Shown here piece after piece: positions 21,555 to 31,236 of a stretch of DNA of 64,000 nt. Source of the stretch: Sporomusaceae bacterium UBA7701. Its GTDB lineage: Bacteria > Bacillota > Negativicutes > Sporomusales > UBA7701. The stretch is from the NCBI GenBank assembly GCA_002482545.1, contig DLGF01000015.1, forward strand, positions 197,302 to 261,301, written 5' to 3'. Position numbers and translations under genes: made by a program. Every line of letters begins with the position of its first letter. Position 1 is the stretch's first letter. The notes below the pieces were generated by a model that ran no database searches, was not told the DNA's origin, and worked only from the letters and a program-made list of their open reading frames with translations.

Positions 21555-23042
21555 ATGGGATCGACCTTTGGCACGTATAATGTGGCCTATACAGGCATGT
21601 ATGTCAATCACGCCGGATTGTCGTCGACCAGCAACAATCTGGCGAATGTCAATACTACGGGGGCTTCGCGGGTCCGGACGGAAAACGCCGACCAGAGCGC
21701 CGTCCAGACCGACCGGACCTATCTGGTGAACGGCACCACGGTCGAGGCGATAACCCGGGCCCGGGATCAATTGCTGGATTCGACCTACCGCACGCAAAAC
21801 GCCGCGGCCAGCTACTGGGCGGTAAAAAGCGGCAACCTGGAATACATGCAGGAAATCCTGAGCGAGTTCGACGGCACCGACACCGACAGCGACGGGATGG
21901 CCGACAATGGGGTGCAGCAAATGATCCAGGACTTTTTCGACAGCTGGGAGGAATTGTCCAAGGACCCCGACAGCGAGAGCAACCGCCAGGCGGTTACCGA
22001 AGCGGCGGCTTCGCTGCTCAGCGCTCTGAGCGGGCTTGACAGCCAGTTGGCGCAGTTGCAGCAGGACGCGGTCAACGGAGTGAAGGACGGCGTCGCCAGC
22101 CTCAACGACCTGGCCGGGCAGGTCGCCAAACTGAATAAAGAGATCAGCGCCGCGGAGGCCGGCGGGGCGGAAGCCAGCTATCTGCGGGACCAGCGCGACG
22201 CTCTCCTGGATGAGATGTCGGCCCTGGCCAATATCACCGTAGCCGAGTCGAACGGCACCCTGCAGGTGACGATCGGCGGGGTGACACTGGTCAACGGCGA
22301 TACCGTCCATGAGCTGACGGTCGAAGGCGACGGATCAGCCGCCAATCCGCTGACCGTCAAGTCCGGCGATTATAACTGCCAGGTGAAAATCGCCAGCGGC
22401 AGCATCAAAGCCTACCTGGAGGACGCCGACCAGACCGGCTACGAAGCCATCGACACCGCCAGCCTTCCCTACAATTTCACCGCCGGCGCCGTAAGCTCCA
22501 TCAGCAACCTGCGCCAGGCGCTCAATGATCTTGTCACCACGCTGGCGACAGAGGTCAACTCGCTGCACAGCACCGGCTACGGGCTGGACGGAAGCACCGG
22601 CCTGGCCTTTTTCACCGCGGTGGATTCCAGCCAGCCCCTCAGCATCGCCAACATCCAGGTCAATCCCGAGCTGGTGAGCGATCCGGACAAGCTCGCCGCT
22701 TCCGCCAGCGGCGAGGAGGGCGACAACAGCATCGCGGACGCCATCTGCGATTTGAGCACCGGCGACTATTTCGCGGTTGACGGCCTGGCGATGAATATCG
22801 ACGATTTTTATGAGGCGGTGGTTTCCTGGCTGGGCACCGCCGGGGACAAGGCGACCAGCTCTTATAACACCCAGACCACGCTGGTCACCCAGGTGGACAA
22901 CCAGCGGCAGGCGGTCTGCGGCATTTCCATGGATGAAGAGATGTCCAATATGATTATGTATCAGAACGCCTATAGCGCCAGCGCGCGGGTGCTCAGCGTC
23001 ATCGACGGCCTGGTCGCCGGCCTGATTGAAGATCTGGGCTAA
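21555..23042 (+). CDS. flgK: Flagellar hook-associated protein FlgK, first copy
   Basis: The 495-residue protein forms the junction between hook and filament. It has the N-terminal HAP1 pattern (about 1-30, with LSSTSNNLANVNTTGASR) and a long helical domain (about 80-200). The C terminus carries QRQAVCGISMDEEMSNMIMYQ (partly shown: SMDEEMSNMIMYQNAYSAS), matching FlgK's GVSLDEEMANLIRYQ. The N-terminal TTGASR in place of TTGYSR is unusual. GAAAGGAG lies upstream. A strong hairpin follows, then a second flgK-like gene. Confidence 0.88.
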   Translation: MGSTFGTYNVAYTGMYVNHAGLSSTSNNLANVNTTGASRVRTENADQSAVQTDRTYLVNGTTVEAITRARDQLLDSTYRTQNAAASYWAVKSGNLEYMQEILSEFDGTDTDSDGMADNGVQQMIQDFFDSWEELSKDPDSESNRQAVTEAAASLLSALSGLDSQLAQLQQDAVNGVKDGVASLNDLAGQVAKLNKEISAAEAGGAEASYLRDQRDALLDEMSALANITVAESNGTLQVTIGGVTLVNGDTVHELTVEGDGSAANPLTVKSGDYNCQVKIASGSIKAYLEDADQTGYEAIDTASLPYNFTAGAVSSISNLRQALNDLVTTLATEVNSLHSTGYGLDGSTGLAFFTAVDSSQPLSIANIQVNPELVSDPDKLAASASGEEGDNSIADAICDLSTGDYFAVDGLAMNIDDFYEAVVSWLGTAGDKATSSYNTQTTLVTQVDNQRQAVCGISMDEEMSNMIMYQNAYSASARVLSVIDGLVAGLIEDLG

Positions 23043-23069
23043 AACAAAGTCCGGCGGAAGCGAAAGCTG

Positions 23070-23106
23070 CAATAGCCACAGGCGAACCCGCCGTGGCTAT
23101 TGTTCT
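23070..23106 (+). terminator. Hairpin terminator between the two flgK-like genes
   Basis: CAATAGCCAC pairs with GTGGCTATTG, with a nested GGCG/CGCC stem, followed by TTCT. Confidence 0.7.
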
Positions 23107-23214
23107 AAAGCCAGGCTGTGGCTCCCACAGTCGGGACGACGGGCAGTTCAAAGACAATTCCAAGACTGAAGTCCGATGGAGCTATAGGACGCCAAGAGAA
23201 ATGGGGGGATTAGC

Positions 23215-24732
23215 ATGGCTTCGACCTTTGCCGGTCTCAGTATCGCCAATCGCGGCCTATCCGCCAGCCAGATCGGACTGGCGACAACGACCAACAATAT
23301 GAGCAATATGAATACCACCGGATATTCCCGCCAGGTTGTCAATCAGATCGCCATCGGGCCGGCGGCGGTCTACAGCACCAGTTACGTCGGCGCAGGGGCG
23401 GAAGTAACCTCGGTGGACCGGGTCCGCAGCTTCCGCCTCGATCAGAAGTACTGGGCGGAGAATAGTTCGCTGGGGGAATGGGAGGCCAAGTCCGGTTATC
23501 TGGAAGAGCTGGAAGAAATATTGGGCACTTCCGCTGACGATACCACCTTCAATACGACGATGGACGAATTTTATTCGGCGCTGGAAGCCTTGTCCGAAGA
23601 TCCCAGCAGTTCGGCGGCCCGGGCGGAGGTGCTGGAGGCCGGCTCAGCCGTCTGCGCCTATCTCAATGACGCCGCCAAACGGCTGACCCAGCTGCGGAAC
23701 GATGTCAACAGCGACGTAAAAACCGCGGTGACGGAGATCAACTCCTATGCGCAGCAGATTGCCGACCTGAATCAGCGGATCGGCGTGGCCACGGCCGCAG
23801 GCGCTTCGGCCAGCGAACTGGAAGACCAGCGGGATGCGCTGGTGGACAAGCTTTCCGAACTGGTCGACGTCGAGGTGATCCAAAACGACAACAATACCTA
23901 TACCGTCACAGTTGGCGGTGCGACGCTGGTGAGCGGCAACAAGGCCCGGGAACTGGAGTGCTACACCATTGCCGACGGCAGCAGCCAAGACGGCCTGTAC
24001 GGCATCCGCTGGGCCGACACGGGCGCGACTTTTTCCGCGGGAGACAGCGGTTCGCTGAAAGCCTATCTCGATCTGCGGGACGGGACCGGCACGGATGGCG
24101 CTTATAAAGGGATACCCTATTACATGGGCCAACTGGACGAGTTCGCCCAGACCTTTGCCAAGGCCTTCAACGAAGGGATTTACAAGGACGGCAGCAGTTA
24201 TTACGGCGGCCACGCCGGCGGCTACGGCGCCGACGGCACGACCGGCGTCCGCTTTTTCTCCTATGACGGCCTTTCGTCCGACGACCTCATGGCCAGCGGC
24301 GCAGATACCGACGCGGTGTACGCCAACATCACGGCCGCCAATATATCGCTGACGGCGGACGTTACGGAGGATGTCGACAAGATCGCGGCCTCCTCGGCCA
24401 GCGGCGAGGAAGGCAACAACGAGAATGTCGACGACCTGCTCAGCATTTGCAAGGATTCGCGGATGTTCAACAGCGGCACGCCCGAGGACTATTACAACTC
24501 GATCATCGCCACTTTGGGCACGGCTGCTTCCTACGCCTCCCGGCAGAATAACATCCAGAGCGCCATTGTCGCCTATATCGACGACAGCCGCTCATCGGTG
24601 TCGGGGGTCTCGAGCGATGAAGAAACGGCCAACCTGACCAAGTATCAGCAGGCTTACGAGGCGTCGGCCCAGATGATCAGCACCTGGAACCAAATATACG
24701 CGACGACGATCAACATGGTATCTTCGGATTAG
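23215..24732 (+). CDS. flgK: Flagellar hook-associated protein FlgK, second copy
   Basis: The 505-residue protein has the canonical FlgK start (FAGLSIANRGLSASQIGLAT, then NNMSNMNTTGYSRQV). The classic C-terminal segment SGVSSDEETANLTKYQQAYEASAQM is also present. It shares overall layout with the gene immediately upstream, including the ASGEEGDN/ASGEEGNN segment near residue 400, so the pair is a tandem duplication that has diverged. This copy is closer to the family consensus. GGGGGA lies before the ATG, and flgL follows by 17 bp, so it is the operon partner of flgL. Confidence 0.92.
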   Translation: MASTFAGLSIANRGLSASQIGLATTTNNMSNMNTTGYSRQVVNQIAIGPAAVYSTSYVGAGAEVTSVDRVRSFRLDQKYWAENSSLGEWEAKSGYLEELEEILGTSADDTTFNTTMDEFYSALEALSEDPSSSAARAEVLEAGSAVCAYLNDAAKRLTQLRNDVNSDVKTAVTEINSYAQQIADLNQRIGVATAAGASASELEDQRDALVDKLSELVDVEVIQNDNNTYTVTVGGATLVSGNKARELECYTIADGSSQDGLYGIRWADTGATFSAGDSGSLKAYLDLRDGTGTDGAYKGIPYYMGQLDEFAQTFAKAFNEGIYKDGSSYYGGHAGGYGADGTTGVRFFSYDGLSSDDLMASGADTDAVYANITAANISLTADVTEDVDKIAASSASGEEGNNENVDDLLSICKDSRMFNSGTPEDYYNSIIATLGTAASYASRQNNIQSAIVAYIDDSRSSVSGVSSDEETANLTKYQQAYEASAQMISTWNQIYATTINMVSSD

Positions 24733-24749
24733 GCGAAGGAGGAGAGTCT

Positions 24750-25799
24750 ATGCGGATAACCAACAATATGATGATTGCCAGCACGGTCAGAAATATCAAC
24801 AATGCGGCCATCCGGCTGAACGAGGCCAACGAGCGGATGTCGTCCCAGCAGAAAATATCGCTGCCGTCGGATGATCCGGTGATCGCCACCCGGGCGGTCA
24901 AATACCGCAATTACGTGGCCACGATCGCCCAATATCAGAAAAACGTCGACAATGTCAGCTCCTGGCAAAAGGTAACCGACGACGCGCTGAGCGACCTTAG
25001 CGACGTTATTGAGCAAGTGCGGACGCTGACGGTCCAGGCTTCCAGCGATACGCTGTCCGACAGCAACCTCGCCGCCATCCAAACCGAGATCAGCCAGTTG
25101 CGCGAGCAGGCGATCGAAATCATGAACACGACCTACGGCGGACGCTACGTGTTCGGCGGGTTCAGCACCGGCGAGGCGCCCTACGAGCTGGTGTCGACCG
25201 ACATCGGCGAAGTGGTGACGTTCAAGGGGCAGTATCTCGCGCTGGGGGGAGTAGTGTCCAGCGAGGTCGACGACAGTGATATCAGCGATTTCTACACCGC
25301 CAACGCGGCCAATGTCTATCAGACCGCCGGCGCCCAGTCGATCAAGTACAACATCGGCTATGACGCGGAAATCACGGTGAATATCGAAGGGCAGGACGTC
25401 ATCGGCGAAGCGGCCGGCGACAATCTCTTCGATACCTTCGCCAAGCTTCTGCTGGCCCTGGACGGCGAAACCAGCTACAAGTCCTATGACGCCGCCACCG
25501 GCACGGCGACGACGGTGGCCATCGACGATATCGACGACCTCTTGACCGACCTCGACAATGATCTGGAACGGCTGACCACCACCCAGGCCACCCTGGGGGC
25601 CCGCATGAAGTATGTCAACAGCGTGTCCGACCGCCTCGACAACGATTATACGACCTATTCCACCCTGATGAGCGAGAATGAGGACGTGGACACGGCCCTG
25701 GCCTCCACGGAAGCCGCCTCGGCCGAATATGTGTATGAGGCGTCGCTGGCGGTGGGGGCAAAGGCCATCAGTAAAACGCTTGTCGACTATATTGCCTAG
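24750..25799 (+). CDS. flgL: Flagellar hook-associated protein FlgL
   Basis: The 349-residue HAP3 protein links FlgK to the flagellin filament. It has the family N terminus MRITNNMMIASTVRNIN, with NEANERMSSQQKISLPSDDPV following. The helical pairing segment contains YGGRYVFGGFSTGEAPYE (about 128-145), and the flagellin-like C-terminal helix ends in AKAISKTLVDYIA. AAGGAGG lies 7-8 bp before the ATG. It stands 17 bp after flgK and 35 bp before fliD, consistent with one late flagellar operon. Confidence 0.93.
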   Translation: MRITNNMMIASTVRNINNAAIRLNEANERMSSQQKISLPSDDPVIATRAVKYRNYVATIAQYQKNVDNVSSWQKVTDDALSDLSDVIEQVRTLTVQASSDTLSDSNLAAIQTEISQLREQAIEIMNTTYGGRYVFGGFSTGEAPYELVSTDIGEVVTFKGQYLALGGVVSSEVDDSDISDFYTANAANVYQTAGAQSIKYNIGYDAEITVNIEGQDVIGEAAGDNLFDTFAKLLLALDGETSYKSYDAATGTATTVAIDDIDDLLTDLDNDLERLTTTQATLGARMKYVNSVSDRLDNDYTTYSTLMSENEDVDTALASTEAASAEYVYEASLAVGAKAISKTLVDYIA

Positions 25800-25834
25800 A
25801 TTTCCTGGAAATATTATCCAAGGAGGGGGAAGAC

Positions 25835-27805
25835 ATGTCCAGTTCAAGCAGCATTTCGGCAACCACGGTCAGCGGCACGACGCGGATCACCGGCCTGTCT
25901 TCGGGGCTTGACGTAGACTCGATCGTCGAGCAGCTGATGACGGCCGAAAAGGCCAAGAAGCTGAACAAGCTGCAGCAAAAGGAACAACTGGCGGAATGGA
26001 AGCAGGAGGCCTACCGGGACATCATCGCGGACATCCAGGCGTTCACCAGCAAATATTTCAACACGACTTCATCAACCAGCCTCTTGAGCCAGAAAAGCTT
26101 CAAGCAATATACCGTCACCAGCAGCAGCAGCGCCGTCACGGCCAGCTATACCAGCGCCGCCGGCGCGGGCAGCCACTCCATCGCCGTCAGCCAGCTGGCC
26201 ACGGCGGCCACACTGGCGAGCAGCGCCAGCATCTCCGGCGATGTCCGGACGACTTCGGACACCGATTACTCGTCGCTGGCCGGTAAAAGCTTTGTCATCA
26301 CCGTCGACGGCGTGGCGCGGACGATCAGCTTCGGCTCGGACACCGACTTTTCCGGCTACACCACCGAAGAAATGGCCGATTATCTCCAAACCGCCGTCGA
26401 CGCCGCGGTGGGCGAGAACAAGGTGACGGTGACCGGGGACGACGATACCGGGCTTATCACTTTCACGGCCGCGGTTATTACCGATGCGGACGGCGCCACC
26501 AGCGACAGCGGGGTGCAGGCGATCAGCGTCAGCGCCCCCGGCTCGGGGACCAGCGCTTTGGCGGCCCTGGGCTTCGGCAGCGGGTCGGTCCGTTCGAATC
26601 GTGTGGATACTACGGCTGCCTTATCCGAGATTTTTGATTCCAGCGTCTTCAATGACGACGGGCAGATCGCCCTGACGATCAACGGCGTCAGCTTCACCTT
26701 CGACGCGGAGGAAGATTCCCTGAAAGACATGATCAGCGAAATCAATGCCGGCGACTGCGGCGCAACGCTGGCCTATGACGAGCTTTCCGGCAAACTGGTG
26801 CTGACCGCCTCGGACACCGGCGCCGGCGCCGCCCTGGTGCTGAGCGAGCCGGAGGACGCGGAAGCCGGGCAGAGCAGCCTGCTGTCGGTTCTGAATACGG
26901 CGACCGCGGGGCTGGACGCCAAGATAACGCTCGACGGAAAGACCCTGACCCGCAGCTCCAATACGATAACGGTCGACGGCGTGACCTATACGCTGAACGC
27001 GACGACGTCCGAAGCCGCGACAGTCAGCCTGACCCAGGACGTCGACGGCATCTGCGACCTGATCACGGGCTTCGTTGAAGATTACAACGCGCTGATCGCC
27101 ACCATCAACAGCGCGCTGCAAGAGGATTATGACTCCGACTATCCGCCGCTCACCGACGATCAGAAGGAAGAAATGACCGACGAGGAAATCGAAAAATGGG
27201 AGGCCAAGGCGAAAACCGGGATACTGGAGAACGACTCGCTGCTGACCAATTTCCTCCGGGAACTGCGGTCCACCATGGTGGATTCGATTTCCGGCCTGTC
27301 GACGACCATTTTCGACCTCGGGATCGATACCGGCGACTACGATGAGAAAGGCAAGCTGGAAATCGACGAGGATGCGCTGAAGGAAGCCATCCAGACCGAC
27401 CCGCAGGCGATTATCAATCTCTTTACCAAACAGTCGGCCCAGTATTCGGGGACTTCAACGGTGCGCAAGCTGGACGCCGGCGCGCTCACTACACGGTACA
27501 ACGAGGAAGGCCTCGCCTACCGCTTCTATGATATTCTCGCCAAGTACACCTCCACTATCCGGGACAATAGCGGCAACAAAGGCCTGATGCTGGAGAAGGC
27601 GGGCGTCGACGAGGATGCCTCCGATACCGACAACACACTGACCACCGAGATCGAGAAATACCAGAAGGCGCTTGCCGAGGAGGAAGACCGGCTGGATGAC
27701 TATGAGGAGAAGCTCTACGCCAAGTATACGACGCTGGAAACGTATATCAGCAAAATGAACGCGCAGTTGTCGGCCCTTCAGTCCTACACCTCCTCATCGT
27801 CATAA
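25835..27805 (+). CDS. fliD: Flagellar filament cap protein FliD
   Basis: The 656-residue HAP2 protein caps the filament and helps flagellin fold and insert. The N-terminal FliD domain reads TRITGLSSGLDVDSIVEQLM (about 16-35), followed by EQLAEWKQEAYRDI. A long Ser/Thr/Ala-rich variable middle (about 90-400) follows. The C-terminal FliD domain (about 420-650) ends in a coiled coil. It is larger than the usual 450-500 residues because of the variable middle. CAAGGAGGGGG lies upstream. A small charged, helical protein gene follows 19 bp after the stop. Confidence 0.93.
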   Translation: MSSSSSISATTVSGTTRITGLSSGLDVDSIVEQLMTAEKAKKLNKLQQKEQLAEWKQEAYRDIIADIQAFTSKYFNTTSSTSLLSQKSFKQYTVTSSSSAVTASYTSAAGAGSHSIAVSQLATAATLASSASISGDVRTTSDTDYSSLAGKSFVITVDGVARTISFGSDTDFSGYTTEEMADYLQTAVDAAVGENKVTVTGDDDTGLITFTAAVITDADGATSDSGVQAISVSAPGSGTSALAALGFGSGSVRSNRVDTTAALSEIFDSSVFNDDGQIALTINGVSFTFDAEEDSLKDMISEINAGDCGATLAYDELSGKLVLTASDTGAGAALVLSEPEDAEAGQSSLLSVLNTATAGLDAKITLDGKTLTRSSNTITVDGVTYTLNATTSEAATVSLTQDVDGICDLITGFVEDYNALIATINSALQEDYDSDYPPLTDDQKEEMTDEEIEKWEAKAKTGILENDSLLTNFLRELRSTMVDSISGLSTTIFDLGIDTGDYDEKGKLEIDEDALKEAIQTDPQAIINLFTKQSAQYSGTSTVRKLDAGALTTRYNEEGLAYRFYDILAKYTSTIRDNSGNKGLMLEKAGVDEDASDTDNTLTTEIEKYQKALAEEEDRLDDYEEKLYAKYTTLETYISKMNAQLSALQSYTSSSS

Positions 27806-27824
27806 AGAGGAGGAGGATACCGGG

Positions 27825-28232
27825 ATGCGGACAGATGAAACGGAAGGTTTTCTCGATCGCCGGCTGGCGATTATCGAAAAACTCGCCGCGAATACCAGGA
27901 CCCAACGGCGCTTTATCGCCAAGCGCCAGCTGACCGGACTGCGCCGGCTGCTGCGGGAGCGGGACGAACTGATCGGCGAACTGGCCGCGGCGATGGAAGA
28001 GGGGCTCAGGAGCGACCCCCAGGGAACGGCGGAGTTGGCCGGACCGCTGCGGATGCTGAGGGCCAGGGAACGGGAAGTGCTGGAGCTCAGCGCCGGATTG
28101 CTGCAGGCGGCTGCGCTGGAGAAAAGCCGCGTAGCTGCCGAGCTCAGGACCCTCCGGGCGGGCCGGAGCCTGAAGAATCATTATGGCGAAGCCCGGAGAA
28201 ATACCGGCCGCCGGCTGAACGTGAAGGGCTGA
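27825..28232 (+). CDS. Candidate flagellar export chaperone (FlgN/FliT-like)
   Basis: The 135-residue, Arg/Leu/Glu-rich protein is predicted to be wholly alpha-helical. It has a heptad-like pattern through about residues 20-110 and a basic C terminus. It begins 19 bp after fliD with an AGGAGGAGG site, in the position where late flagellar operons often encode FliS, FliT or FlgN-type chaperones. The shape (long antiparallel helices with LIGELAAAMEEGL) fits a FlgN/FliT-like export chaperone, but no diagnostic motif was found. The two strong hairpins after it suggest that the operon ends here. Confidence 0.5.
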   Translation: MRTDETEGFLDRRLAIIEKLAANTRTQRRFIAKRQLTGLRRLLRERDELIGELAAAMEEGLRSDPQGTAELAGPLRMLRAREREVLELSAGLLQAAALEKSRVAAELRTLRAGRSLKNHYGEARRNTGRRLNVKG

Positions 28233-28323
28233 GCGGCTGAAAATGATCTATAAACCATCCCGCGAACCCCCTGGTGTGGGCAGAGGAAGGCATAGCCTGA
28301 ACCTGGCCATGCCAGGGTTTTTT

Positions 28324-28400
28324 ATGAAGGCTCGCCGCAGCCAGAGGGTTGCGACGAGCCTTCATACGAAGACGCCCGCTCCGGTGGCGGAGCGGGCGTC
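28324..28400. terminator. Two hairpins between the convergent flagellar operon and flagellin gene
   Basis: TGAAGGCTCG/CGAGCCTTCA (28324-28363) and a 13-bp perfect stem GACGCCCGCTCCG/CGGAGCGGGCGTC (28371-28400) lie back to back between converging transcripts. Confidence 0.7.
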
Positions 28401-28438
28401 GGTGCCGTAGCCTAGGGGCCTGCCGGCCCAAACGGCGA

Positions 28439-29677
28439 TTATTGGAGAAGCTTCAGCACTTGCTGGGGCTGCTGGTTGGCCTGGGCCAGCATGGCGGTGG
28501 CCGCCTGGGTGATGACGCTCAGTTTGGTGTAGGTCGCCATTTCGGAGGCCATGTCGACGTCGCGGATGAGCGACTCGGCGGCGGTCAGGTTTTCACTGGC
28601 GGTGGAGAGGTTGTTGGAGGTTGATTCCAGACGGTTCTGGACAGCGCCGAGCTGGGCCCGGGTGGACGATACCATCGCCGTGGCGGTGTCGATGACTTTA
28701 ATGGCGATGTTGGCCGCGGCCTGGCTGTCGGCTTGGAGCCCTTCGACCCCGAGATTGACGGCGTCCATGTTGCCGATGGACACTTTGATGTCCTGGCCGG
28801 TGTTGGCGCCGATCAGGATGGTGGACGAGCCGTCGAGGCGGACATCTTCGGCCGCCGTGGTCTGGGTGAAGGCCGACAGGGCGTTGGTGGCCTTGGTGTT
28901 CTTGTCGCCGTTGGCGTCGGTTACGGTGAACGTCAGGCCGTAGATGGCGCCGTCGGTGCCGGCGGCGGCGGCGGTGGCGGAAATTGCGCCGGTGGTGCTG
29001 TCGACGGTCAGACCGTAATCGGCGGTCGCCAGATCAGCCAGCGTATCACTGCCGGTGATCGTAGTGGTCTGGAGGGCGCCGTTCTTCATGTAGCTGATGG
29101 TGATGGTATCGGTGGCGTCGATGCCGAGCGAGTTGCCGGCATTGTCCGTGAGGGCGGTCAGGACGGTGGTGGTGTCGGCGGGCGTGGAAGCCCCCGCGGC
29201 GATCGAGGTGTTGGTCTGAACATTGGCCGCCGCCGCGGCTACCGCAGAGCCCATCGAGCCGTCCAGCAGCTTTTTGGTGTTAAACTCGGTGGTATTGGCG
29301 ATGTTGTTGATTTCATCCACCAGAGCGTCGATTTCGTCCTGGATGTTGGCGCGGTCGTCGTCGGTGTTGGTGTCGCTGGCGGACTGCACCGCCAGCTCGC
29401 GCATGCGCTGCAGGATATTTTCGGTTTCTTCCAGCGCGCCTTCGGCGGTTTGCACCAGGGAAACGCCGTTCTGGGCGTTCTCGTTGGCCTGATCCAGACC
29501 GCGGATCTGGCCGCGCATTTTTTCCGAAATCGCCAGACCGGCAGCGTCGTCCGCCGCGCTGTTGATGCGGTAGCCGGACGACAGTTTTTCCAGGGAGCTG
29601 TTCATGGAATTGGTATTCTTGTTGAGCTGATTCCAGGTGTTAAGCGCGGAGATATTGTGGTTGATGACCATACCCAT
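28439..29677 (-). CDS. fliC: Flagellin
   Basis: The 412-residue filament subunit has the conserved N-terminal D0/D1 helices (MVINHNISALNTWNQL, LEKLSSGYRINSAADDAAGL) and the C-terminal D1/D0 helices (GAVQNRLESTSNNL, the MASEMATYTKLSVI segment, final QPQQVLKLL). The central D2/D3 region (about 145-300) is Thr/Ala-rich and of Ig-like type. A ribosome binding site AAGGAGG precedes the ATG. It is the only gene of its transcript and has a sigma-D promoter about 150 bp upstream. Confidence 0.96.
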   Translation of the reverse strand: MGMVINHNISALNTWNQLNKNTNSMNSSLEKLSSGYRINSAADDAAGLAISEKMRGQIRGLDQANENAQNGVSLVQTAEGALEETENILQRMRELAVQSASDTNTDDDRANIQDEIDALVDEINNIANTTEFNTKKLLDGSMGSAVAAAAANVQTNTSIAAGASTPADTTTVLTALTDNAGNSLGIDATDTITISYMKNGALQTTTITGSDTLADLATADYGLTVDSTTGAISATAAAAGTDGAIYGLTFTVTDANGDKNTKATNALSAFTQTTAAEDVRLDGSSTILIGANTGQDIKVSIGNMDAVNLGVEGLQADSQAAANIAIKVIDTATAMVSSTRAQLGAVQNRLESTSNNLSTASENLTAAESLIRDVDMASEMATYTKLSVITQAATAMLAQANQQPQQVLKLLQ

Positions 29678-29827
29678 TGTAAATTCCTCCTTGAATTTTG
29701 AATGTAGGCATCCTGCCTCATGTTTGCTTGCCGTTGCCCGGACGGCAAAAATCTGCCGCGATTAGCCGAACCCGGTATTGCTAACCGGCGGGACTGCCGG
29801 GCGATCCTCCTTTCCGGTTCTATAGGT

Positions 29828-29854
29828 TCATCGGCCCCGAATGTTGGAATTTTC
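29828..29854 (-). promoter_or_regulatory. Sigma-D (FliA-type) promoter of the flagellin gene
   Basis: On the minus strand GAAA (29854-29851), a 15-bp spacer and GCCGATGA (29835-29828) match the TAAA-N15-GCCGATAA consensus with two mismatches. Confidence 0.7.
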
Positions 29855-29903
29855 TTTGAATAGGAGCGGTTTTGAGAATTTTTCCGGCTGGTTTTTGCCC
29901 ATG

Positions 29904-29936
29904 GGAAAAGCCGCCGGCATGGCCGCCGGCGGCTTT
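29904..29936 (-). terminator. Terminator of the kinase/regulator operon
   Basis: AAAGCCGCCGGC pairs with GCCGGCGGCTTT around a 6-nt loop, with TTTT on the minus strand. It lies just after the kinase stop codon. Confidence 0.75.
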
Positions 29937-29952
29937 CCTGGATTAGCGCTAT

Positions 29953-31236
29953 TCAAGTTCCCGGGAAACGGATGGAGAAGGCCGTTCCCTTCCCCGGCCC
30001 GTCGCTGGCCACTTGGATGGTTCCCCCGTGGCTCTCGACAATCCATTTGGCGATCGCCAGCCCGAGGCCGGCTCCGCCTTTGGCCCGGGCGCTGTCCACC
30101 TGAAAGAAACGGTCGAAAATATTCGCCTGATGTTTGACCGGAATTCCTTCCCCGGTGTCGGCGACCGTCAGGATGATTGTATCGGCTGATTTAGCCAGCG
30201 CCAGCGATACTTTTCCTCCCGCCGGCGTATGACGAAGGGCGTTGTCCAGCAGTATTCCGACCACCTGTTTGATCCGCGACTCGTCGCCGTAGTAGCGGAT
30301 GGGGGGATCGACGCGAACGGTCAGGGCGATTCCCTTGGCGGCGGCGACAGGCTCAAAGGGGGCGGCGGCCCTGAGCAGGGATGCGTTGAGCGAGAAAGCG
30401 CGCTTGTCCAGCGATTGCTGGTGGGAATCGGCCCGGGCCAGAAAGAGCAGCGAGTCGACCAATTTGGCCATGCCGACCGACTCTTCCCGGATATTGCTCA
30501 GCCATTTGTATTGACCGGCCACCGTTTCGTCCGGATTGCCCATGGCGATGTCCAGATTGGTTTGGATGACCGCCAGGGGGGTCCTCAGCTCGTGGGAGGC
30601 GTCGGAAAGAAAGGCCTTCTGCTGGTCCCAGGCCCTCCGGATCGGGATCATCGCCCGGTTGGCGAGAAAAAAGCTGCCGAAAAACGACAGTACCGTACAG
30701 ACCAGGCCGACGATGATCAAAGCCGAGAGCAGATCGCGCTGTATGCCGGTTTCCAGCGACATATCCTTGAACAGCAGCAGCGTGCCGGAATGGTCTTCCA
30801 AAGACGTCTTCAGATAAAAGTACGGAATTTCCTCGAACACGAACATGCCTTGCCGCTCATCGGCGGAAAGGGTCCTCCTGGCAAGTTCGGACAAATCGTC
30901 CGGGGTGAGGCGCTGGTTGAGAGACTGGACGGCGATGGCGCCCTCCGGAGTCGTTTTCAGAAAGAAAAAGTTCGGCGGCGGCGGAAAGCCCGGAGGGCCG
31001 CCCGGAATCGGCGCCATCCCGGGCGGCAGACCCGGTTCCGGGCGGAAGGTTTTCGACGCTAACTGGTCGATTCCGGAGGCCTGGAGGTGGGCCATGATCT
31101 GGCGGGCGATAAACTGGGTGCGGCGCGTCAATTCTATCTGGGTGAAATAATAAGTGCCGACGATCAACAGAAGAAAAAGCGCTAAAATGATGGATACGTT
31201 AAGAAGAGTAAGCTGTTGACGCAATCGTTGGAACAT
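29953..31236 (-). CDS. Sensor histidine kinase with Pro/Gly-rich sensor domain
   Basis: The 427-residue kinase has two membrane helices (about 11-31 and 160-185) around an external sensor. Most notable in the sensor is a Pro/Gly/Met-rich stretch (about 67-90, PGLPPGMAPIPGGPPG then FPPPPNF). The cytoplasmic part has the phosphoacceptor motif SHELRTPLAV (about 215), an N box QVVGILLDNALRHTP and G boxes GEGIP and GGAGLGLAIAK. There is no clear HAMP domain. The gene overlaps the end of its response regulator by 38 bp. The pair probably senses an envelope signal; the ligand is unknown. Confidence 0.9.
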   Translation of the reverse strand: MFQRLRQQLTLLNVSIILALFLLLIVGTYYFTQIELTRRTQFIARQIMAHLQASGIDQLASKTFRPEPGLPPGMAPIPGGPPGFPPPPNFFFLKTTPEGAIAVQSLNQRLTPDDLSELARRTLSADERQGMFVFEEIPYFYLKTSLEDHSGTLLLFKDMSLETGIQRDLLSALIIVGLVCTVLSFFGSFFLANRAMIPIRRAWDQQKAFLSDASHELRTPLAVIQTNLDIAMGNPDETVAGQYKWLSNIREESVGMAKLVDSLLFLARADSHQQSLDKRAFSLNASLLRAAAPFEPVAAAKGIALTVRVDPPIRYYGDESRIKQVVGILLDNALRHTPAGGKVSLALAKSADTIILTVADTGEGIPVKHQANIFDRFFQVDSARAKGGAGLGLAIAKWIVESHGGTIQVASDGPGKGTAFSIRFPGT

